Part shown: in pieces, positions 31,581 through 44,834 of the stretch | Numbering within the stretch: position 1 is the first letter of the stretch | Layout: each line of letters begins with the position of its first letter | NCBI GenBank assembly: GCA_958510825.1 | Contig: OY294049.1 | Span: 6,820,001 to 6,884,000 of the forward strand | DNA: 64,000 bases | DNA from: Brachypterus glaber | Lineage: Eukaryota; Arthropoda; Insecta; Coleoptera; Kateretidae | Reading direction: 5' to 3' | Made by a program: the position numbers and the translations under genes | The notes under the pieces: generated by a model | Database searches by the model: none | Told to the model about the DNA's origin: nothing | What the model saw: only the letters and a program-made list of their open reading frames with translations

Positions 31581-33235
31581 CAGGAAAACAGTACCGACAT
31601 CTGTTAAATTTTCAATACACTAAGATTTATGCATAATTATGCTATATATGCCCTCTGTGGTGTAAAACGGGCCGCGTCCCTTACTATCTTGCATAACTGG
31701 ACGGAGTATAGTTTAAGATATACATAAAATACAGCCGGGAGAAAATATTGAAATGAAAAAAGGTCACCAGCTCTCCGACTTGGTGAAATTTTGATATGAA
31801 AATATAAGTTTTATTTTAAAAGTTTTTAAATATGAAAGCTGGAAGTTAAGTAGCTACAACTAGTTAAAAAAAAACTTTTTAAAATTTTAAAAAGTTTTAC
31901 TCTTAGTATTTGACACGCATTTATTTTTATATGAATGGTCAACATGTTTTTTAGTTCATTTATAAATATAGTAGAAACATTTTACAATGAAAAAAAACAA
32001 AATAAGTAAAAATGAGGATACTCTTATCACCAGAAATTATATAAATGATGTATAAAATGTCATATATTATGACATATTGTTAAATTATATGGCCTAGATA
32101 TTTTTTTGGATATACTCACTAATTATCTTAATAAACAAGGCAAGAGAAAAAGAACAAGTACTTTTTAAAATCCGTTTTTGCTTTAACATCACAACTTTTC
32201 GTTGAAAGTTTCGACAATATATGGTTAAAACTTGTGTTATAACTTGTATTTTATTTGCTGTGGCTGGTCTGCGGTTTTTATATCAAAGGCTTTTGGTAGA
32301 CATAGACTATTAAAGTTGACATTCTCACGGTGCTTTTTTGGGGGTATTTTCTGTTTGTTTCGAAACCCTAAAATTCCTTTACCTTTCGATAGTATCGTCC
32401 ATTTAAATGATTTTCAGCCACAATTAAAAAAATATACCGGGGGCTTCGTTTTTATTTTTTTTGCGAATAAGAATAAGAAATTTTTTTAAAAAAATGTTGA
32501 TTTTTTGTTTTTTTTTTTTAAGTATTTGAAAGAAATGCAATATACTGTTTATGCTATGTTTATGTGAATATTATATAATGGAATGCGTAGTATTACATAT
32601 CTTCACGGCTTGGTTTACTCTTCGCAGATCGTTTAAAATTTATTTATTTTTAATAAAAAACAGAGCGGACGGTAGATTTTTTAATTTTCGCTGAAAATCA
32701 TATAAATGGACGGTTGGTAAAAAAGATGAAATGTTATGAAGTTTGATGATTCAAACCAAATAAAAGTTTTTACTATCTGATATATGATAAAAAAAATGTG
32801 TCCTAGCATAGCATAGCATATGTATCTTTATTTCTTGAGTAACTTCTGATACTGTTTTTAAGCACTCTTCTACAGGCTTATGCTGGCTCAGTAAATCGGT
32901 ATGGGCCTGGCCTTCTAACCCTTTTTAATTACTCGTGTTCTCTATATTATTTATTCACTTGCAGAAGTTTTACTCGGGAACTTTTAGTTTTGGAATATTA
33001 GTATATTTATACGAATTACACCGACAGAGAGGTGTATTTTTGATATATCCGAAATTTTAACGAATGATAAATTAAAAATTACTTAATCATTAATTAAACA
33101 TCTACATTCGAACTTTTTATTTATTTATTTAATTTTTATCAAGTTTCTATATTTTCAATGGTGGCGCCTTCGCCAAAATTGCAAAAGTCGGATATAACTC
33201 ACTTTTTTTAATATTTCGTTTTTTATACAGAGCAA
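31581..33235. other. Non-coding stretch
   Basis: No supported gene. The 85-codon ORF at 32232-32489 has no recognisable domain. A short GCATA repeat occurs at 32808-32822. Confidence 0.4.
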
Positions 33236-33239
33236 CTAG

Positions 33240-33740
33240 GCTCCACTAGGGCTATTATGATACAAAAATTAAAATTTCTTGTTGTATTCAATGGGGTTCT
33301 ATGACCAGTTTTGAGGGCAACATACAAGAAAATCAGTAGTTGACCATAAAAATACAACAAAATGCTGTATCAAAATAGCCCCACGTTTGGGGCTATTGTG
33401 GATACAGTTAGGGGATATTGTGATAAAATGCTTTATGTCTGTGTTGAAGATAGATTTAAAATATGCGGGGTTAGTATGATACTACTACTATTGTCCTTAT
33501 ATAATATGTTTTTATAAAAAGTTGTTCAAAAAAATAAAAGTTAACTAACCAAAAGTAGAAACAATTTTTATTTTCCAAATATTTTAATTTTTGCAAAAGT
33601 AAATATGACTTATAATTAAGTATTACACTCTACTTCACCAATTTTTCTTACATTAATTTGTAGACTGTAAATATTTTTAAACTAGCTGTATCATAATAGC
33701 CCCATTATTTGACTATCATATTAACCCCAGTTGACCCTAA
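33240..33740. mobile_element. Iterated-word element GGGGCTATTATGATAC
   Basis: GGGCTATTATGATAC (33249), GGGGCTATTGTGGATAC (33391), GGGGATATTGTGAT (33412) and the inverted GTATCATAATAGCCCC (33688) and ATCATATTAACCCC (33715) define a roughly 500-base element whose ends repeat one word. The outermost bases are degraded, but the architecture matches the elements at 35162-39133. Confidence 0.55.
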
Positions 33741-33992
33741 TTGTATTGCTTTATATCTATACATGTGTGTCTTTACATAACCAAACTTTTTTTAAGCGTT
33801 GGTTTACGCGTTTTTTTTGTGGGTTTGGTGGTTTTGATGTCATTTAATCTAGTGCCCTCTATTAATATCTAGACCTATAATTTAAACAGGGCGAGTACAA
33901 TTCTGACGTAAAACATACATAAACATACCTTAAAAACCTTAAATTGACGTCATGACACCGGTATGACTCGTCGCTCCATTTTTAATAGTAGA

Positions 33993-34700
33993 TAGGGTAA
34001 AAACCCCAATTATTGGCACTTTTTAAGAAATTTTCCACATATATTACATTATAACTTATTAAATATTTCATGTTATCAAGAAACAAATATTTTACATCAT
34101 TTAGTGGTTATTCTATTTTATATATCATATAAAATTTAAACTGATATCTTAATAATATTAAATAATTTTTTTAATTAATTACAAGAATACACATTTTGCT
34201 AATGATTGGCATCCAAATTTTCCTATTATTGGCACCTATTTTTTTCTTTAAAGCAACGGAAAAAAATACTGAGTATCTACTTTTTGTTGAATAATAAACA
34301 TTTTAGTATCAAAATAAAATATTTAAATTGGAATATTGTAGTTTTATACATATTAACTAAAGGTTGTAAACAAAAACTCAAATTTATTTTAGAAATACAA
34401 AATTCTAAATAGCTTTATATTAAAGTTAAAATATTAGTTACTTAATACTAATTTGTATCTATAAAATAATACCTAGTTACCCAGGTACACTTATCTTAAA
34501 GAATTATTATGCTTTTAGACTAATTTTGATGCGCAAGGTTTGCATACAATAAAACTGTGCCAACAATAGGATTTTAATATAATATAACACCTATTACGGG
34601 CACTTTTTTTTTATTTATTCCATTAATTTAGCATTTTAACTGGTTGGAATAGGATTTTTACTAAAGAGGCTAATTATTGGCATCTTACAATTAAGATTGT
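33993..34700. mobile_element. Iterated-word element ATTATTGGCAC, right end uncertain
   Basis: It begins TAGGGTAAAAACCCCAATTA then TTGGCAC (33993). The words CCTATTATTGGCACC (34222), GTGCCAACAATAGG (34557, inverted), CACCTATTACGGGCAC (34588) and CTAATTATTGGCAT (34671) follow. The left terminus has the TA-RGG-AAA form of the group. A matching right terminus was not found, so the element is probably truncated. The 68-codon ORF inside is not a gene. Confidence 0.45.
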
Positions 34701-36572
34701 TAAAATGGTATAATTATAATTAAAACTTGACGATTATTATATTTAGTTTTTACGCGCTGTGAATAGTATTATAATATTATAATTCTTAAACAAGTTTTAT
34801 AGAGAATTTTCCCTCTATAGAAGTATCCTTTTTTTAGTATTTATTTTTTTTATTATCATTTTTGAAGCTTGCTGTTCTTAAAATATATTACAGTGAAACC
34901 TATAAAATATTAAAAAATATACTAGGTTAAAATGGTTATTTTATGTATTTTCTACTTTACAGAGGATAACAAATATTTCTCAGCTTGCTATATTGGAAAA
35001 GAAATTTATGTTTTATATAAATTTATTATTTTATATTTTTATTGTAAAGAATATAAAATCGATAAGAAAATAGGTTATATACAACGTTTTTAAATGAACG
35101 TGTAATTTCATCAAATTTTTAAGATTTATCTACCTCTATTATGAGGTAATACAAAACTTAGTAGGGGAAGGGGGGCTAGTGTTAATAGGGGCAAGTATTA
35201 ACAGTCAATTTTTAGAAAAACTGCATGCACCAGACATTTCATATTTACATGGTACCTTTGTTTAATATTACCCTAAGCGACAAAACACTTAACTTTGTGC
35301 CAAAACCTCGTATGTGGTCTGTACAATAGAGCTTTGTACAACTAGAATTATGAAACAGAAAACATCTAACCTATCTCTATCTCATTTGTGCACGGCACGC
35401 CACTACCAACTTAAGTAAATTAAAAAAATATTGCATTTTTTTCAATTTTTATCAACAATTACCGTTGATTTTTGTAAATAAAGCTAAAGAAATGAATATT
35501 TTTTGCTAAGAAATAAAACTGATGATTTAATGGTAAAATAAAGAATGAAATATAAATCCTATTAATAGTTCTTAGGTTGGTTGCTTAATCTGTTTATTTA
35601 TATACAAAACATAACCTCAAATATGAAAAGGTAAATATGACGTTATTTAATGTTTATCATATTGATTATTAACTATATATTATTATTATATATTTTAATA
35701 TCGTTATCAGTTTCTACATTTCAAGAAATTAATTTTATGACGAGCGTTATTTCTGTTATAGCTACCAAAATGCCAAGATGTTTTTACAAGGGTTGCAAAA
35801 GTCCAAACGAATTTCGCATAGGCTTTAAATCTAAGGTATAAAGAAAGAACTTACCTTTGGTAAACAATATTTAAATATCAAAACTCGTAAAAGTACTATA
35901 ATAGTCAATAACAACACAATATTTAGTATAACACACAAAAAACTGAAATCAAAACAATATCAAATGCATCTCACATAATGACAGTGGCCAAAAAAAATGG
36001 CGTTACTGACAGTGCAGCCAACATAAAACCTAGGAGATTTTTTTCTCTTTATGTTGGTGATATTACTTCTATCGTTTTTGGGTAGAACTTTTGTTCCTTT
36101 CTACTCTAAATGGAGAAATCTCCATTGTTGTCACTTTTTTGTAATTCAGTATTAGATTAAGAATTATAAAAATTTTATCAATATATCCATAATTTAATTC
36201 TCTTTATTCCTTAATAATTATATTTTGAATAAGTTTTCTAGTTTCTCTGGAAAATATATTTTTGCAAAAAAATGCAAAAAGGGGTATATATTAACAACTT
36301 CATGGGGCAAATATTAACAAATATTTGCATGCAAGTTATAAAACAAAAAAATATTTCATTAATTTTTGTTTAATCGAAATTTATTTATTTTTCCCTTAAT
36401 ATAAGGTATTTAATTATTTGTTTAAGCATATTATTCAACTTTTTATGTTTTTTTTATTTTTTTTTCTTAATTAAAAGCGTTAATTTTTAAACTTTTTTTC
36501 TGTTCTCTTTGAGAAATGTTATTATATCATTTAGAGTTTAGTTTTAATTTAATTTTTTTCACATAAAAAATA

Positions 36573-37904
36573 TTAAGGTAAAACACCCAATAGTTGACAC
36601 TACCCCAATAGTTGACAGTTTTAAATAAAACAACCTAAAATAAGATTATATTACATTTATTGAGGCGAAATAAATAATAAATGGGCACCTAGTACCATCT
36701 AGTCTTAGAATTTGCAACTGAAGATTATACACCTCAGGGTGACCACAGGTTTTTTCAAATTAAGATTCCCTCATTTTTTCCTGATTCTTCCCTGATTTTT
36801 TCATGATGCTTTCCTGATTCTTCTCTGAACTCCCTGATAAAAATTAAAAATTTTCCCTGATTTTAGTACAGATCATGAACGTAGAGATACAAAAAAAGTT
36901 TTTGAAGCCAATATTTGTAAAAAATTTGAATATCCTGTTTTATTTTTGTTATTTATTTATTTATTTATTTATTTATAGGTTTTAAGTCGTTCTGGGACCT
37001 ATCAAGGTTATGATTTTTTATTTTTTTCAACTTTTTTTCTGTTAACTGATCTATGGATTGGTAGAACTCTATGAATAAAAACTTGTTTTAGTAATAGTTT
37101 ATCATGTACACCACAGCTTTTTTTCAGTTTCCCTGATTTTTTACAGTTGATCAAATTACCTGACTTTTCCCTGATTTCCCTGATCTGTGGGCACCTGCAC
37201 ATTTAATTAAGATCTATATGTGGATGGGTGTTTTAAGATAAAATTAATCTTTTTTTTTTATAATTCCAATAAAAAAATAAAATATATCAAAGTATTTTAA
37301 CTAAAATACTCATCTCTTATTTTTCGTATTTTGCTAAGAACTTCACTTCAGTAAGTTATTGTACAATTCTGGTTAACCTCTAGTCGCATAGCATTTAGAG
37401 ATAAAATAAGATTTAGAGCTTTAAAGTTGAGAGGGAAATTTTCGTCAACTATTGGTTAAAATACTGTCAACTATTGGTGCTTTAATATCGTTTTGTAAAA
37501 CTTGATGAATTTAAATAAAAATATAACTTTACTGGCATTCTTTTTAATAAAAACAGTAATTTATAAGTTACACTTTTAAAACATTATGCTTTTAAAGTAA
37601 TATTTCTTTTAAAATAAAAGAAAAATATGTTATGTCGACTATTAGATATCTTTTATGTCAACTATTGGTAAATTAATTTATTACCCCTGTTAACTTAACA
37701 ATTTTTACAGGGTCTACAAAAAAATTAAAAATATTTGTTTGTATTATCGCATTCAAGCATTTTGGTACTAATATAAAAAGAAAACATCCAACTAAACACA
37801 TGTATTCAATAAAATATAAAAAAAAATTATTAGATAAAATTTTAATTAAAAAAACATTATAGAATTTTTCTTAGACTGTCAACTATTGGGGGTTTTACCT
37901 TAAA
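36573..37904. mobile_element. Inner iterated-word TIR element CAATAGTTGACA
   Basis: Left TTAAGGTAAAACACCCAATA then GTTGACACTACCCCAATAGTTGACAG-type words. Right CTGTCAACTATTGGGGGTTT then TACCTTAA, a perfect terminal complement. Further copies of the word (CAACTATTGG) lie at 37446, 37464 and 37659. About 1.33 kb, without a long ORF. It also contains an insertion-like block (36735-37200) with an iterated TTCCCTGATTTTT word and a short TTTA microsatellite (36950-36975). Confidence 0.75.
36735..37200. repeat. TTCCCTGATT-rich inverted module
   Basis: CAGGTTTTTTCAAATTAAGA and TTCCCTCATTTTTTCCTGAT near 36750-36800 resemble TTTCCCTGATTTTTTACAGT and CCCTGATTTCCCTGATCTG near 37128-37190. The word CCCTGATT occurs at least six times in both halves, in the same orientation. 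It probably entered the 36573-37904 element as a separate insertion. The 64-codon minus ORF here is a shadow. Confidence 0.4.
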
Positions 37905-38282
37905 TAACTCTTTGTTTTCAAAATGAAAAGAAATTAAAAAAAAAATTAACCCCCCTTATTTAAGCTTTAATTATTAGGGTTTATCACCCATTTGATTATA
38001 TAGGTTAAAACTTGCCCCAAGGCTGTTAATTCTTGCCCCAAAAGTGGGGCGTTAACTTTTGGCCCCCTTTTTCTACACACAAAAAAATATAATACTTAAA
38101 ATAGGTTTAAATAAATAACTCCGAGAGGACCCGCCCCACTCCGCCTTGTCGATTAAGCGGCCCGAGTGCTGTAACATTATTGCCACTTATATGGCCTTTG
38201 TCTAATTAAAAAGTTAACATACAGTATGTGAAATAACTAACAATAAGTTAATGTTTAATATTAATTTTTATCACGAGACATG

Positions 38283-39133
38283 TAGAGGAAATGCGCCTAA
38301 TTTCGGATGGTTTCCAAATTTCGGATAGTAGTGTATTTAAGATACTGTCTGCAAAGGTAAACAGAAACCTACTTTTATGGGAAGCCAAAAGTCAAACTAA
38401 ATCCGTCCTGTAATATGATAACGGTAGAGCTTCTCCCCTTTAAATGGCAGCACAAATCGTTTATATTGCAAATGGCAGTTTTGTGCTTCTGTCTTGGGTA
38501 AGTTATGATGGTAGTTAAGTTGATCCACTATTCATAATTAAGCAATTTGAAAACGTAAACATTCTACAAATTTCTAATCTAAAAAGCAGAAAGTTGCCTA
38601 ATTTCGGATAGACCATTTTTGTGCATTTGATTCCCAATTTCGGATATCCGCAAGGTAATTATTATTCAGGATAACCAACCATTAATTATTGTTTTTATAA
38701 TGATACAACAAACTAAGATAAACAATTTTGAAAAAACGAAAATTACCTAAGTTACTAAGATATTCGAAATTGGGAATCTAAAATTATAGTTCCTATAGTA
38801 TTTCGTAGAAAATCGCTTAATGATTAAATTACGTCTTAAATGTGAAGGAATAACAAGAAACATAAGCAATGGGATCCATATCTACTCTTAAAAAAATTTT
38901 TTCGGATTTGTCCGAAATTAGGAGCCCTTTTTCAAATGCACAAAAATGCGCTGATTTTTTTTAACCGTGTTTTTTGGAAAAAATAAACTGTAATAAAATT
39001 GCTTTTATAATAAATCATGGTTCGCTATAATAAGTTGTATCTGGTTATATAAAAAAAATATCAAAAAGTAATACCGAGTATTAAATATTGAATACATTGT
39101 AAATGGTATCCGAAATTAGGCGACTTTCCTCTA
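38283..39133. mobile_element. Iterated-word TIR element CTAATTTCGGATA
   Basis: Left TAGAGGAAATGCGCCTAATT then TCGGAT; right complement TAGAGGAAAGTCGCCTAATT then TCGGAT. The word AATTTCGGATAG recurs at 38319, 38601 and 38637 and inverted (CCGAAATTAGG) at 38911 and 39110. Termini begin and end with TA. 851 bases, non-coding. Confidence 0.8.
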
Positions 39134-39204
39134 AAAATATTATTTGTTACATTTTTTAAAAATCGACATTTTGATTGATTAATATATAAGAATGTATTAA
39201 TCAG

Positions 39205-42008
39205 TTATACAGGGTGGGTCAAAAAAACCGGACACTTTTTAAACCGATATAACTTTTTTGCCTTTTGACCGATCTATACAAAATTTAGAATTAAGATGCT
39301 TAAACATGCAAGGTTCGGTAGATAATTTTAGAAGAAAAATGGTTAATAAGTAAAACAAATATTAATAATGACGTACGCACATTAGAATGTTGTACCATAG
39401 ACTCCATGTTACGTGAAAAATAAGAAATTGCTAAAATAAATCAAGATTCTAAATAAGAAAGGATTATATTTTTATTACAAATAAATTAAATTATTTTAAA
39501 CATTGTCTTAATTTCAATTAATAATAATAATTATGTTACAGAACCTTGTTTGCTTATTTGCAGTAATAATTCCATATTCTGATATATTGGTTTACAAAAC
39601 TTCACATCTTGCTCTATTTTAAGTTAAAATTTTTAAAACAAGCATTTCCTCTCGTTTTGACCAAAACTATACTTATTTCTTGTTTATCTACAAAATTTTA
39701 TATTTAAATATATAAGTTTGTTATTTATTGCTTATCTTCTTTAAAACAAAAATTAACAATGCAGTTTTTAATGTTAATTCGTAATTTTTCTAATAATTTT
39801 CAATTTTCTGGATTATTTTTTAGACATGTCAAAATTAATTTTAGATGAATAACCGCCTACTTAATCCGGGGTTTCAGGTTAAAAAATCCATTTAGGTACT
39901 ACTATCTACTAAAAAAATAAATATAAAAAATAAAATATAATTTGAAGTTAAAAGATAAACATACATATCTACTAAAGAAAGACCACTGAACATAATGAAG
40001 ACAATTTTTTTTAAATTATACACAGCTTTAAAATAACAAAACATATTATAGAGGTTGCTTTATAATTATTTTTCATATAGGTCCATACAAAAATAATAAC
40101 TAATTTAAAACTTCCTTGTGAAATTCACCATAGTAAGTACGGTTAGTTAAGTAGGGTAGGGTAGTAGTTAAGTATGCGTTAAGTATGCGTTTATATTTTC
40201 GTAGAACAGTGTATAGTGTAATAACGTAATATTTAATTAATTACACACACTGTTCGCATCATTAACAACGTTTTGTTAATAAAATAAATCTCTTGTTGTG
40301 ATGACACGTATGGGTCCAAAATTCCACATATTTGGGTTAAATATTTGCCTAAATTGTATAGCATAAGACGCTTTTATTTCAACAAAACCTTAATCTTGTT
40401 TAATTTGTCCCATATAGGATGGGTCTAAAAATATATTTTTTTGTATAGAAGAAAGAGTAATAAATTTAGGTTCAAACGTAACAATTACGAAACCTTTATT
40501 CGAAAAATAATAAATGTCAAATGGTAGTTAACGTAAAGAATTTTTTAAGGACTTTTGGACCCCTTTTCCCCTTTTATATAAGATTTCGTAAGATTTTTAA
40601 ATTATTGAAAATGTAGTATTCTTGTTTGATTGGAAAATTTTCTTTCCCCAAAAAAAAAAGTCCGGCCTTCATTCTGGCGGGCGATGGCAGAAGGACCTTA
40701 AAATAAAAGACAAACTGGATTTTTGTATAAAATTACGAAAAATTATGTAACATTTGTTATAAAAATTAGCTGTAATAAGTTTTACCTGTGTGTTTTTTTT
40801 GTAATATATACATACAGTGCGTGCATTAAGTCTGGAATCACCCGAATAACTTTTTAGTTACAAGTAAAATACAAAAATCCTCGGACAGGTCGATTTATAT
40901 TTTTAATTCTGCAAATTTTGGTCCAAAAAAAGTTATCAAAATTGGCACCCCCTTGCACCCTCACCCCCCAACTTTTTTTTTTCAAATAGCAACCTACCCC
41001 TTGTGATACATCATTGGAAAGGTAATTTAATAAGCTTTCCAACAGTGTATGATAACGCCTAATTTGTTAAAGGGTCTATGAAAAAACGCATGTTTTATTT
41101 AAACATTGTTTGTGTGAAATATTACGCATAATATGGTAATTGTTGCCCTATTTCCTACTTGGCACCTTCCTGAGAATCTAAATAAGGTTGTTTTAAACTT
41201 ATTGTAATATTTTATACCCTGTTGAAATATGCAATTTTTTTTCTTTTTATTGACCAATTTTATGTTTACTATTTAATCGATTTTAATCCCGTTTTTTTAC
41301 TGTCCACTGTCAAAGAGCTGAAGGACATCAATTTGAACATTTATAGTGAACTAAAGTTATACTTTACATGTCTATAATAAACTAAATTGTGCATTTTATC
41401 ATTAGCCCTTTACCAAATTAGGCTTTATTATACACCGTTGGAAATCTTATTAAATTACCTTTACAACGAAGTGTCACAAGGGGTAGGTTGCTATTTGAAA
41501 AAAAAAAGTTGGGGGGTGAGGGTGCAAGGGGGTGCAAATTTTAATAACTTTTATTACACCATAATTTGCAAAATTAAAAATAAAAATCGACCTATCCGAG
41601 GGTTTTTGTGTTTTACTTGTAACTAAAAAGTTAATCGGGTGATTCCAGACTTAATGCACGCACTCTATAAAGAAAAAGTATGGTTGTATCAAATGATTAA
41701 GAATATTTTGCCACTGGAAGTGTTTATTACTTTTTTCTGAGCATCAAAAACTGGTTAATTTTTACCTGAGAATATCAATTTTTTTAGAAATTTTTTTAAA
41801 AGTAAAATAAAAATGATACATATAAAATAAAAATTTGAAAATGCAAATTTTATATACATGAGAATGTCCTTAATCAAAATACACAAGGAAGTATTTGAAA
41901 AGAGTAACTTTTAAATTACATAACTCAGTATTTTTGGCCGCTATGTCCTACTGACGCACCCCCTGGATTCGCGTCCGAATTAAAGTCAATAAATTTGACC
42001 CACTCAAT
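39205..42008. repeat. Possible older element holding the 40816-41664 insertion
   Basis: ATACAGGGTGGGTCAAAAAA at 39208 is a typical TIR start. AATTTGACCCACTC at about 41994-42007 could be the diverged other end. In between, 39230-40810 and 41670-41990 show no gene. The pairing of these two ends is uncertain. Confidence 0.25.
40816..41664. mobile_element. Foldback element AGTGCGTGCATTAAGTCTGG
   Basis: Left AGTGCGTGCATTAAGTCTGG then AATCACCCG; right CGGGTGATTCCAGACTTAAT then GCACGCACT. Arms of about 230 bases continue through a GC-rich block (TTGCACCCTCACCCCCCAAC and its complement). The arms translate into nearly the same peptide on opposite strands (62- and 79-codon ORFs sharing GVGCYLKKKSWGVRVQGGA), which shows these ORFs to be by-products of the inverted repeat. 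Confidence 0.88.
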
Positions 42009-42826
42009 ATTACGCTACCCTTTGTACAAAGATTACTACAATGTAGAGATTATTTACTAATAGATTTCAATTATAAATTATATCCATATATTATATAGAC
42101 CAAAATCCTGCATATCTGCACTAAATTTCTAAGCTTGAATGGGTATAAACAATTAGTCAAAACTTTAAGGCTCAAAATTATGCATGAATTAAACTATTCT
42201 GACAACAAATCCTAAATCTGAGTTAGCATCGAAGTTATAACTTGATTTGTTTTTATCTCATAACTTTAAATGCAATCGAAAATTTATAAAGAACCCACAG
42301 TCTTTATTTGATTTTGACTTTAGAGTGATTTGGCTCATCTTTCTTTATATAATATTATTGTTAAATATTTTAAATTGATTAAAACTAGTTTTGACGTTTT
42401 CTAATTATATGGCTAGTTTTAAAGTAGGAACTGACACCTGACTTTAGACAAACACTGTACTTTAGAAACTGTCAAAGACCTTTAAGATAACTTTCATATG
42501 CTGACAATATTTTTGAGGTGCCAGAATTGACAGAATATTTTATATTTTTTTTTGTTGATTTTGTTAAATCTTCATTTTTTTTGCCAAAAAACGATTTTCT
42601 TATTTTTTTTTTGAAATTTTAATTTATATCATTATAATTAGTTTAAAAGTAAACTTTTTGTATGAAAAAATCAGATATCTACATGGTAGAAATTTTAAGT
42701 TGATACCTATCTTTTAAGATAACTGCTTAAAAACACTTCAAATGTTAAAGGGGGCGGGCTTTTGACACGTACGGCTTGGTTCACAGTACCTACAATGTAG
42801 ATTCTACATAGTAAAGACAAATAATT

Positions 42827-43456
42827 TAAGCTGGGTGAGCCAATAATTGCCATGTTGCCATTTTATTTTTCACTGCATTCAAATTTATTTGCAATCACCT
42901 AAAACTTTACTACATTAACAATAAACATATCTTTATTCTAATGGGTAAAAAATAAACAAACTGCAGGAGCTTTAAACAAATATTATTGCTTTTTAAACCC
43001 ATAGGAACCCATATCCCAAATATTGCCAGGGTACTGGCAATAATACTAAAGAAAACCCTACAAAAAATTAAAAAACTAATAAAAAAATATTGTGGCACAA
43101 TAATTTCAGCTGTTTTTAGGTACAACTTGGGCACTTAAATAATAATTTGTCGTTTATAGTAAGCCTCACCTACCTTGATGTACTTATCTATTACAATCCC
43201 ATATCGACCTGGCGATTCACTAAGAATAAAAAGCAAGATTCAGAACTCTCTGATTTCTTCGTAACTTTCAATTTTTCAACTACTTTGCATGGCAATATTA
43301 GGAACACTACTTAGACAACAATTCAAAAAAATTACCTTCGCTTCTTTATTGAGTTAAACATAATATGGGCCAAGAAAGTGAATGTTTGTGCCTACTTTAA
43401 GTTTAAGAGGGGGTGGCAATATTGAGAACATGGAAATAATTGGCTCACCCACCTTA
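42827..43456. mobile_element. Iterated-word TIR element GGGTGAGCCAATAATTGCCA
   Basis: Left TTAAGCTGGGTGAGCCAATA then ATTGCCATGTTGCCA; right complement TTAAGGTGGGTGAGCCAATT then ATTTCCATGTTCTCAATATTGCC-type words. GCCA/TTGCC words recur inside (43023, 43037, 43293). About 630 bases. The 74-codon ORF inside has no domain. Confidence 0.75.
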
Positions 43457-44834
43457 ATATATATTATACAGATTATCCATAAATTTTTTGTACAGTTCAA
43501 AGAAGAATCTATATAATTTTGTAGTCGTACTCTCCGATAAAATCGCTATCAATCTTTTCGATTTTAGAACTCTAGTCGCGACATTTTTAAAAGTTGTTAG
43601 AAATGTAGTAGAACGGTTAAAAAAAATATTTTTCTTCAAGCGTACTAAAATGTTTATATTTTATAACTGCACACACTAGATATAAGTGATCTATTTTTTT
43701 ACGTAAAAAAATATAAAAAAATAGTTCATTGTTATACGCCGTAAAAAAAAGTTAGTTAGCAAAACCGCCACTGGCCACAGGACTCTTTGATTTTGATGAC
43801 AGCCATACTTCACAGTTGTTTGTTTATTATGTAAACATGTCACTGACTCGAGATTATTTGCAACCTTGTATGAAATTGATTAAAAATTATTGAAGAAGAA
43901 TATGTGGATTGTAAACGTACAAATCTCTCTCCGAAATTGCAAATGCTACATTAGACAAGTTACCATCAAAATCTCGAAAAGTTTACGGTTCAGCCTACTA
44001 TTTTTTTTTAAATGAGCTAAGGAAGGTTTAAGTTTATTCCGAAAGTGTTTTATTGGCCTATTTTAATAAAAAAAAAACATACTTTATTACTGATTAAATT
44101 AAATGCAAAAATTAATATAAAAAATATTTAGGGCGCTTGAAGAAAAAATAGTATGTTTTACTCAGAGGAAAAGTGCTTTTTTTACTCGTATGTAGTTTCC
44201 TGACTTTTAAATAATATCGAAAGATAGTCCAAACAGAATACAAACTTTTTAACATCTGGAGAAAAAGCACAGGCCTTAAAAATTAATTCTTGTGTTAATT
44301 TTACAATTTTATGGTGTATTTTATTCCCCATCGTAAAGGATTTTAAATTTAAATTTTGCGAATTGAATTAAAAGTAAAAGATTTAAAGTTTTTAACTTCT
44401 TTATTCCAATTTCAGAACTTTTACAGATTTAAAATGGATCTGGCCACGAATATAAATAATTAGAAATTTACATACCAAATTGGAAACTTAGTAACTAGTG
44501 TTAGAATATTTATTCTTTAGTACCTACTAATTTTTATATTTACTTAAGTAATAAATTACATGATATATCATATATATTATCGATAATGCAATTTTGCATC
44601 CTTTAAAATTGAATATGTCTAAACGGCATATACATATTTAATTTCACACTATAGTATAATACTATACATAATTATTATAATATAACAATTACTTATAATA
44701 TAATAATTATTATATTATAAGTAATAATTATTTATGTTTCTTATACTTTTTAAATTAACTAATTAATGAGAAATTAATATTTTAATTAAAAAAGTTTGTA
44801 TTTGCTTATTATAAGTTTTATACAGTAACTCATT
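43457..44834. other. Non-coding AT-rich stretch
   Basis: Two small antisense ORFs (43454-43679) overlap each other and are random. A palindromic TATAATAATTATTATATTATAA region lies at about 44670-44730. No gene supported. Confidence 0.4.

Larger units (their letters stand above)
35162..38076. mobile_element. Outer iterated-word TIR element with a nested one inside
   Basis: The left TAGGGGAAGGGGGGCTAGTG is followed by TTAATAGGGGCAAGTATTAA. The right end complements this (reading outside-in TAGAAAAAGGGGGCCAAAAG then TTAACGCCCC, GGGGCAAGAATTAACAG). Internal GGGGCAAATATTAACAA lies at 36303. Removing the nested element (36573-37904) leaves about 1.6 kb. At 35770 a short ATG-led stretch, MPRCFYKGCKSPNEF, has a C-x4-C start reminiscent of a THAP finger and may be a transposase remnant (weak). 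Confidence 0.65.

Noticed and set aside
32232..32489. 85-codon plus-strand ORF
   Set aside because: No domain, F-rich, ends in a poly(A)-rich run. No splice or polyadenylation context supports it.
40854..41626. Two ORFs on opposite strands giving nearly the same peptide (GVGCYLKKKSWGVRV..)
   Set aside because: They are the two arms of the foldback element 40816-41664. Similarity follows from the inverted repeat and not from a gene pair.
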